Assembly: GCA_020205615.1 (NCBI GenBank)
Contig: CM035167.1
Span: forward strand, 139,700,568 to 139,764,567
Direction: 5' to 3'
Source: Panax quinquefolius
Taxonomy: Eukaryota > Streptophyta > Magnoliopsida > Apiales > Araliaceae
Length of the DNA: 64,000 bases
A program made the translations under genes and the position numbers. Under the pieces are notes generated by a model. The model was given only the letters and a program-made list of their open reading frames with translations, was not told the DNA's origin and did not search any database. Below are positions 56,860-64,000 of this stretch, piece after piece; the first letter of the stretch is position 1; each line of letters begins with the position of its first letter.

Positions 56860-57842
56860 TAATAATACTTCTACTACTTTTATAAATTCGATAATCACAT
56901 TATTATTATACTTCACTAGTTTTATTAATAATAAAATCATTTCTTAATAATAAAATCATTGCTTAATATATAAAATCATTACTAATAATCATTGCTTAAT
57001 AAATATAGATATTAACTTATTTACGAATAGAAAACCCCAATATGTATTATATAGACTTATTAATAATAATAAATCGTAATATAATAATAATGCAAGAATA
57101 TAGATTTTGGGGATGGTGAAGTTTTAATATAAAGATATATTCTTGGTTGAAATTAACAATTAGGCAGTGGTGCTTTCGGGTGGTCATATAATGAGTGTTT
57201 GGAGTTTGAGGTTGCGAGTTCGAATCATTTTAGCGATAATTGCTTGAATAAAATCATTTTTCAATTTTTTAATAATACCGGTAGTGACAAAATTTGTATC
57301 GGTAGGTTATTTTTCAATTTTTAATACCGGTAGTGACAAGCTATATCTTACCAATTTTTTTTTAAATTTTTAATACCAACCGTATCATTTTGTCTGCGGG
57401 GATTATTTTATTATTTTAATGCCGGTAGATATCATCAGACTGTCTTATAGTAGAGAAATAAAAAAATTAAAAAATAATGTGTGTTCGGTAAAGCTCTTCC
57501 TTCGGATTATTTTATTATTTTAATGTCGGTAGTATCATTTTGCATTCTAATAGGAGAAATAAAAAAATTAAAAAAAAATGTGTGGCCAGGTACAAGCTCT
57601 TCCTACGGGATTATTTTAATAATAAATATTCATTTTTATAAATATCTTGACAAGTTAATTTTACGTGGGCCTCCTTATTAAAATAGAAATAGAATGCAGG
57701 TAAATAATTAAAGCACAACAACCTCGTAGCTTGGCTTATCAAATAGAAAAGTTAATCGCAACCATCTATTCAATTTATCAACTGATTCAAAAAGGGGTGT
57801 TATGATAAGACTTCATAAAGAACCTCTTATGGAAGAAATTTC
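56860..57842 (-). repeat. Right terminal inverted repeat of the MULE
   Basis: The reverse complement aligns with 35042-35768 and 36977-37350 through GTAGTGACAA modules, the (A/T)-rich ATAAAATAATCC blocks and the outer ~110 bases. ACTTATATAT follows directly at 57843. Confidence 0.82.
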
Positions 57843-57843
57843 A

Positions 57844-57885
<42 letters not shown>

Positions 57886-58216
57886 ACACCAATAGAAGAG
57901 TGTAATCATTGACAGCAGCTAAACAAGCCGCCTAGAGAATCAGGCTGGTAGCTATGGCCAGCACCCGTCTGTAGAAGATGAGGTTGGATTCTCGTCCCCA
58001 AAACCTAAACCCAAACTCATAAATCATAATTTATATAGGCCTTACTGATATTAAAAACAAAAAAATAGAAAACCGACTCGACTAGACTTGCTCATATAAG
58101 AAAGTCTACATATTAATTATCACTTGAGTTAGAGTGATTTACGTACAGTAATTTATAATTAATTCTTTCTCTGATAACAAGTTATTCTTTTTTTCATTTA
58201 TTTTCATATTAATAAG

Positions 58217-58267
<51 letters not shown>

Positions 58268-58275
58268 TAACGATA
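57843..58275. other. (TA)n tracts outside the MULE right end
   Basis: (TA)n occupies about 57846-57883, starting within the target duplication, and about 58216-58270. The sequence between is AT-rich without a recognisable gene. Confidence 0.7.
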
Positions 58276-58769
58276 AAAAAGTTAAATGTTATTAGTCTTC
58301 TATTTTTTTGGGTATTATTGTTGCAGATTTATCATCTTATCCTACGATGATGAAAGTAATACCCATGAACAAATAGAAAATTTAATAGCATTAAATCGAA
58401 TTATACTCGTCCTAGATCAGTATTGTAAAAAAATACGAAATATAAAAATATATATAACTTATTAAAGCTAAAAATCATCTATTTCTCCTGCATATTCTTG
58501 TTAATTATTACAGATTCATGTAATCTGGGATGATTCGACAATCCATGGCTAAACAAGTGGAAGAATGGATGTATACCCAATGAAGTGAAGAGTATTTTCA
58601 ATACATCATTCCACTAATTAGTCATCAATTTGTCTTATAATCACAGATAACATGATTCGTGTTTAAACAATAAAATTACGCAAGAAGAGATAGAAAAGTC
58701 ATGAGCCTTAATATCCACAATAATCAGATTAGGTCTAACAAGATATGTTTTCAACTCATGAAATTAAAC
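58276..58769. other. AT-rich intergenic sequence
   Basis: Nothing recognisable. Confidence 0.5.
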
Positions 58770-58965
58770 TCAGGCTTTTTTGGCCCAGCTCGGCCCGTTT
58801 GGGAGGCCCAAAAAAACCCAAAAAGTAGGCATAAACGATTTCGGCCCGTCCGTCAAAATCTGGGCTTTGGGCTTACATTTTCTGGCCCGCCAAAACCCGG
58901 ACCATTTTGACCCGACCCTCCAAAAGTCCGATCCGGCCATGGCCCGACCCGTTTGCCAGGTCTAA
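58770..58965. repeat. GC-rich dispersed repeat with GGCCCG motifs
   Basis: A sudden GC-rich block in AT-rich surroundings, with GGCCCG(A/T)/CGGCCC recurring about eight times (CTCGGCCCG, TCGGCCCGTC, TGGCCCGCC, TGGCCCGACCCG). It resembles dispersed GGCCCG-rich plant repeats, often parts of non-autonomous DNA elements, but I see no clear ends. Confidence 0.5.
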
Positions 58966-58972
58966 TCCCGTC

Positions 58973-59117
58973 TTATATATAGGAGCCCTAGCATCCGCAA
59001 TTTATTCGTGTAGCGACCCATGTTCCACCCGACGTCTAGTCATAGTGTCGTCGTATTATATGTAGGAGACCTAGCATCGTCGTCGTCCGACTCATGTTCG
59101 ACGTCGTCCGACTATCG
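58973..59117. repeat. Diverged tandem duplication of about 80 bp
   Basis: TATATATAGGAGCCCTAGCA ... GACCCATGTTCCACCCGACG and TATATGTAGGAGACCTAGCA ... GACTCATGTTCGACGTCG are two copies in tandem. Confidence 0.7.
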
Positions 59118-59681
59118 CTTTATGATAATCTCAACGTTCGCAGAAATTAAAATTGCGAGAAAAGGACACATAATCTTTAGAGCATTTTGGTTAAATACAT
59201 GCCGTTCGCGATATTAAAATGTGAAATACTGAAAATAAAATTGCGAACAAAGTCTATAAAATCGCTCGACGGAGGATGGCGATGTATTGTAAGACTATAT
59301 ATATATATATATAGGAAAAAAAAATACATACTCCCGCTGTCTAGTCATAAACTTTACGAGAAAGTAGGTAAATAAATTACATAACTTCGTAATTAAGATC
59401 TTTAACAGAATCACTAAAAAATTATTTTCATTTAATTGATATTTTATTTATTTAAAAGGTAGCAGTTTATAAAGGTCAAGAAAAGGATGAACAATTAAAT
59501 CCAACTATAACTACCTTACCTTAATTCTCAGTGGAGTTTCACCAAACCTATGAAAATAAAAAAAATTGAAAATATTTTTATAAATGTTGACTATATATAT
59601 ATATATATATATAGAATTCCAAAAATAATGACATGTCATGATTGCGATTTTACAACTATTTTCAAAACGTTAATTAATAAT
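59118..59681. other. AT-rich sequence with two short (TA)n runs
   Basis: TA runs lie at about 59296-59313 and about 59593-59613. No gene was recognised. Confidence 0.5.
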
Positions 59682-59767
59682 ATGATTACATATATAAAAG
59701 TATTATCCAACGTTACACTTTCACATGATTACATATATAAAAGTATCATCCAACGTTACACTTTCAC
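59682..59767 (+). repeat. 43-bp tandem duplication, 42/43 identical
   Basis: Two adjacent units of ATGATTACATATATAAAAGT plus 23 further bases (59682-59724 and 59725-59767) differ at one position, so the duplication is young. Confidence 0.93.
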
Positions 59768-60520
59768 ATTGTTCATACAAGTTACCTATACATTACATAA
59801 ATATATATCAATTCATTTTGAAATGAGAATTCTATTTAATATATTTTTACCTTCCCTTTTATTTTTGGTGATGCAGAATTTTATCTGCCCTTTATTTTAC
59901 ACGATTTGTCATTAAAACATTTAATAAATATACTACACACTATGTGACAAATATATAAATATTAATCTAAGTGACTGTCGGACAACTAATATCTTAATAC
60001 TCAATATATAATTTAAGAGACTACTCTATTCATTGACAAATAATTTTGAGTTGAATGTTCAAATATGATATCAGAGCATGCATCACAAAAAGATGAAATT
60101 GTAATAAAATCGAATGGAAGGCCAAAAGGAAAATGAGATATGCGACAACCAAGTGATTTTATGTTTTTGTTTTACGTTCCCTTAATAGTAATACGGATGA
60201 ATAAATTCATGGTATTAGTATTTTTGTGTGTCGGTTGATCAACTCAAGACTATGAGGCACAACAATTGACACAACAGTCCGGGCTTTAAATTTCAATTCT
60301 TCATATACGTGTAAGATGTTTTTTAAGGCCATGAGTACGTGTGGAAAAAGTGTGTTGGTGCATGCATGCATGTATATATATATCTTTGTTAGGATCTTAA
60401 AATTTCCCCATATTCATTTATTCGAGTTATTCTTTTTTAGCAACAATACGTCATTATTCAAATCATAATCGCTAAAATGAGTGAACTGAGATTTAATTGA
60501 ATGAAGAAGAGGTGCCAAAG

Positions 60521-60585
<65 letters not shown>

Positions 60586-60712
60586 CATTCTCCAATGACT
60601 TTTTAAATGTAATCAGCGAATCAATTATAATGACAGTTGAACTGAATCATGGTAAATATAATCATCATTTTATATACTATAGCAATGATTTTTTGATTCA
60701 TAGCATATATCA

Positions 60713-60743
<31 letters not shown>

Positions 60744-61189
60744 GGGGTCAATGGTCATTTTCTTGTAGACTAAGCTAAACGGGAATAGTCTAGATAAGCA
60801 AGCCAAAACTCTTAGCTTCAAATCCATCGCACCTGGCCTAGTTTATTACAATTTGCAAACAAGGAGACTTGAATATAAAGATCAAGGGAATATATCATAT
60901 ATGGCTTCAGTGACCTATATATATGGTATTTTTCAAGTTTGTTACTTATTCGCCTTTTTTTTTTATTTAATGGATTGAAATATATTGAAATTATAAATTA
61001 TTACAATTAATAAAAAATTATAATACAAAAAATTAAAATAATAATTCTTTCAAATATAATAACAGATAATCAATAAAAAGGGCCTCAGAAAATTAAAATT
61101 ATTGTTTTAAAAAGGTGCAATTAAGTCATTTGTTTCTATTAATAGAATGATCAGTTAACATAATTCTGCAATTTATTAGTGTACAATAT
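59768..61189. other. Intergenic with long (TA)n microsatellites
   Basis: (TA)n at about 60521-60583 (about 30 units) and about 60716-60742. No coding sequence or RNA gene is supported. Confidence 0.6.
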
Positions 61190-61690
61190 TACTCCCTCCG
61201 TCTCATAATATATGATATGTTACATAAAACTAAGAGAATATTTAACAACAATTTTTTTTAAAATTACTCCCTCATAGGAAATTGTTACAGATGAGACCTG
61301 AAAGAGAGTATGAGATAAGTGTATGGTAATTGATAAAAGGTATTATAGATAATAAATACTCCCTCCGTCCTAAATTAATTTTCAGTTTTGACTTTTTAAA
61401 GTTAAATTGACCATTTTTAAAACTAATCTTTTTACTATTTTTGCTAAAATATAGGTGAAGAGATTATAACCAAAAGAAAGTATATACAATTTATTACTAA
61501 TCCTAATTTTTATAATTTTAGAAATATATTTATGTATGCTTAATTATTAATTCTAAAAATAGTCAATTTGATTTAAAAAATTAAAAGCGAAGCAATTAAT
61601 TTGGGACGAAAGGAGTATTATATTTAATGATATACAATCATTTTCTTAATACAACTCTAAAATATCCTACATTATGGAACGGAGGGAGTA
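61190..61690. mobile_element. Outer Stowaway MITE split by a second Stowaway
   Basis: Starts TACTCCCTCCGTCTCATAAT and ends ATTATGGAACGGAGGGAGTA. The outer termini match each other and not those of the inner element (61357-61617). A stray TACTCCCTC at 61265 may be a third, older end. Confidence 0.85.
61357..61617. mobile_element. Inner Stowaway MITE (261 bp)
   Basis: Starts TACTCCCTCCGTCCTAAATT and ends AATTTGGGACGAAAGGAGTA, complementary termini with TA on each side. Inner inverted repeats include AAATTGACCATTTTTA and TAAAAATAGTCAATTT. Confidence 0.88.
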
Positions 61691-61784
61691 TAATCATTTA
61701 TCGTATATCAAGGCATTTTAAAATAAAATGATGTGTGATCTCAATTTGTAGTTTATTATTGACCTAGTAGTAATCATTATAGAA

Positions 61785-61969
61785 TAATGTTAGACACAAA
61801 CTATTTTATAAATATTTTATAAATTACTGATGTGACATATTCCACCTCAGCTTTTTATGTGGGGTCGAATACTATATTGAAGCAATTTGTTGATTAATAT
61901 GCTAAGACGGAGTATGTTACATCAATAATTTATAAAATATTTATAGAATAGTTTGTGTCTCTAGCATTA
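61785..61969. mobile_element. MITE with ~55-bp terminal inverted repeats
   Basis: Left TAATGTTAGACACAAACTAT and right ATAGTTTGTGTCTCTAGCAT are the outer parts of arms that continue through TTTATAAATATTTTATAAAT to TGATGTGACATA. The element is 185 bp. A target duplication could not be settled because TCATTATA occurs near, but not adjacent to, both ends. Confidence 0.8.
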
Positions 61970-62455
61970 CTTATCATTATATATACAAAATTTTGAGAAT
62001 CACATAATGTCTGTGTAAATCCATTAAATCACTCAACATGTAAAATGTGATTAATTTCTCTAGACCCTAATTTCAAGAAAATCATAAAAGTTCTTCACTA
62101 GAGCCTAGTTTCAAGGAAATTATAAAAGTTGGGATTACGTATACACATAACCTTGGTTAAGCGATTGAAACGTCTGTAGACATATATTATTATTACAATT
62201 ATTATGAAAATGAGTTGACACCTACTCCAATTTTAGGAAAATCTTGGCCTAATTAAAAATGATTAAGATGGGTCTTGCATGTCCCTTATCTTACTGAATA
62301 TTTCTTTCATTTTAAAATAATAGATACATTTTGTATTTTAAGTTAATTATTTCAAGATATTTTAAATCCAAAATTAATACAAATTTATTTAATTTTAATA
62401 CAAACAACTAAGATTATTACAAACCGACTACAGTGTGTGTGTATATACACATATA
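61970..62455. other. Intergenic sequence
   Basis: Contains two copies of CTAGA(C/G)CCTA(A/G)TTTCAAG(A/G)AA about 40 bases apart (62060-62120). No gene recognised. Confidence 0.45.
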
Positions 62456-62570
62456 GAAAACCGATATTTTCACATGTTAAAATAATATTTTCACATGAGT
62501 CTCTCTGACATGGAAGTGGAACTCACTCATTATTCATGCATGTAAGAGATATCATGTAAAAATATCAATT
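62456..62570. mobile_element. Palindromic MITE, third copy of the 13247/13464 family
   Basis: CCGATATTTTCACATG at the left and CATGTAAAAATATCAATT at the right are inverted repeats like those at 13247 and 13464. GAACTCACTCATTATTCATG in the centre matches the CCCACTCACTATTCATG of copy 1. Confidence 0.6.
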
Positions 62571-62993
62571 TTTTATGTATAAATATCAATTCCTTACGTT
62601 ATATTACTACTAATTATCATATTTATTAGTTTCAAATCTTACATCATGTTAATTATAAGTATTGCAAGTTTACTTGAAAAACCGAAATGTCTCCCTAATT
62701 TTAAAATAAATGAAAACATTGTTGATGCGAGATTGAACACCTTGAATTGATATGTAATTGATATTTTTAGAAATAAAAGTCACAGTTATGCAAGACTCAC
62801 ATAAATAATAAATAAGTGTTACTTACGTTTATTTGAGAGAAACCATATGATTTAAAAAAATAATAATTAATATATTTGTCTAACAAATTTTAGCCAATCG
62901 TTTGACATAAATGTACACATCAACATCAGTAATATATATTAATTTTTTTTTGTCTCATTACTATTTGCTTCTAGAAACTAGACCTTGTTTCTC

Positions 62994-63204
62994 GAATCAG
63001 AATTCTCTGAGAGGATCTCTCTATGAGGATGGTGTGAGAGTTTTACTTGTGAGTCATTGGATCTTCATCCAATAGCTCACAATATATTTAATATATATTT
63101 GATATATATATTTTAATATATTATAAGTCATTGAATGGAGATTCAATGACTCACAACGATCCTCACAGGGATCCTCCGTAAGAATCCTCACAGAGGATCC
63201 GGAT
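62994..63204. mobile_element. MITE with 10-11-bp target duplication (Mutator-like)
   Basis: CCTTGTTTCTC flanks both sides (62983-62993 and 63205-63215). The ends are imperfect inverted repeats (TCTCTGAGAGGATC / GGATCCTCTGTGAGGATTC), with inner matches such as TTGTGAGTCATTG(G/A)ATCT. The duplication size fits Mutator-type MITEs. Confidence 0.8.
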
Positions 63205-63215
63205 CCTTGTTTCTC

Positions 63216-64000
63216 CTTCCAAACTATTACAAACCATCCTTGCTATGCTACTCATGAGTCTCGTGTCCAAAAAAAATGAAAGTAAGAGGAATTTAAAGGA
63301 CTAACGCGTTAGATATTGCACTTTTATTTTATATTTTGAAAAAGTTTGAGTTTGAATAAAATTTATTTGTGGATATAATTAAGTAAATATATTAAGTTAT
63401 AACTTATTTTATTTAATTATAGAGAATAAAAGAGAACTTTATTTGATTTGTATAGAAATTATTTGATTTGTGCATAGGTATTTAATAAGGTGAAAAGTTG
63501 TTTGGAAAAATTAATTTTATTTGTCCCATTTCATAGAAAAAACTACTAGTTACTTTATAAGTACAAGTAGTATAGTCTTATTTTATTTTAAAACAAAAAA
63601 TAATAATAAAACTATTCAAATTTTATTTAACTACTAATTATTACTAATATGTAACTTACATAATTAATACTAATAAGTGTACTTAAATATATAATTAAAT
63701 AGTTACACGTATATAAGATATATACATATGATATATAGAAAAGTACATATATAAGAAAATATTTGACACTTGAAATATCTCTCCTTTAATTTCTCTATTT
63801 TTATCTTCTACAAACACCAAATTATCACAAAGTAGTGTTCGTCAAGAAGAAATGTAAATTGTTATCACAAGATTGTTCAGTTTTGAGGTTTGAAATATAT
63901 CTCAGAGGTATATCGTCTGTAATTCATAGCAAATCGATCGTAGTGAGAGTCATAAGAATTTTAAGAACATGGATCACTCGTATCATGTCTTCTACTATAA
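63216..64000. other. AT-rich right edge, no gene supported
   Basis: No reading frame of note. The last ~150 bases are less AT-rich (GGTATATCGTCTGTAATTC, CAAATCGATCGTAGTGAG, then ATGGATCACTCG at about 63969) and could be the leader and start of a gene or retroelement beyond the window; this cannot be decided here. Confidence 0.4.

Larger units (their letters stand above)
35042..57842 (+). mobile_element. Giant Mutator-like element (MULE), about 22.8 kb, hosting a nested chromovirus
   Basis: The left sequence 35042-35768 and the right sequence from about 57000 to 57842 are long, mostly colinear inverted repeats. Shared blocks include GAATAGATGG(C/T)TGCGATTAA, GGAGGCCCACGTAAAATTAA and the ACCGGTATTAAAAATTG series. 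The ends read GGGAGACTTTTC and, on the other strand, GAAATTTCTTCC. ACTTATATAT flanks both sides (35032-35041 and 57843-57852), a 10-bp duplication in the size range of Mutator. Inside are a FAR1-type transposase and an oppositely oriented PMD-ULP1 gene. About 12.85 kb of the length is a later retrotransposon insertion. The AT-rich target makes the exact ends slightly uncertain. Confidence 0.78.

Noticed and set aside
60501..60773. 90-residue frame with long Ile-Tyr runs
   Set aside because: Translation of (TA)n microsatellites.

Overview
This is a nuclear window from a flowering plant, most likely a eudicot. It is AT-rich, has plant-type introns, and carries tRNA-iMet-primed Copia and Ty3/Gypsy retrotransposons, Stowaway MITEs, a CACTA end and a Mutator-like element (MULE). 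Only two host genes look intact, both on the minus strand: a secreted subtilase of the SBT1.8 type (8821-12190) and a receptor-like cytoplasmic kinase of the RIPK/PBL type (25596-29304). In Arabidopsis the genes I recognise as their counterparts, At2g05920 and At2g05940, are also close neighbours, so this looks like an old syntenic pair now separated by about 13 kb of repeats.

Layout. 1-6825 is a nest: a non-autonomous Gypsy element (1-3467) inserted into a Copia element (3468-6825, minus). 6826-8820 holds MITE debris and the 3' end of a LINE. 8821-12190 is the subtilase gene. 12191-15675 is intergenic and MITE-rich. 15676-19981 is a 4.3-kb solo Gypsy LTR with a perfect 5-bp target-site duplication (TSD). 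20505-20890 is a cytochrome P450 remnant. 21182-25330 holds a Stowaway MITE, a possible small secreted-peptide exon, a CACTA terminus and an LTR-like stretch with a tandem repeat. 25596-29304 is the kinase. 29305-35031 is AT-rich and contains several MITEs, one nested inside another.

35042-57842 appears to be one very large MULE with long inverted ends and a 10-bp TSD. It carries a decayed FAR1/FHY3-type transposase on the plus strand. Opposite to it lies a gene that reads as a fusion of a plant mobile domain (PMD), an 11-residue repeat linker and a ULP1/C48 protease-like domain. That gene is split by about 12.85 kb of Tekay/Del-type chromovirus arranged LTR-internal-LTR-truncated internal. 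The ULP1-like part has Arg where the catalytic Cys is expected. 57853-64000 is intergenic, with (TA)n tracts, nested Stowaway elements and other MITEs.

All reading frames in the large MULE and its retrotransposon carry many small indels, while the subtilase and kinase are clean. I saw no tRNA, rRNA or CRISPR. Coordinates of element ends were read by eye. Family names rest on motif recognition, not on a search.
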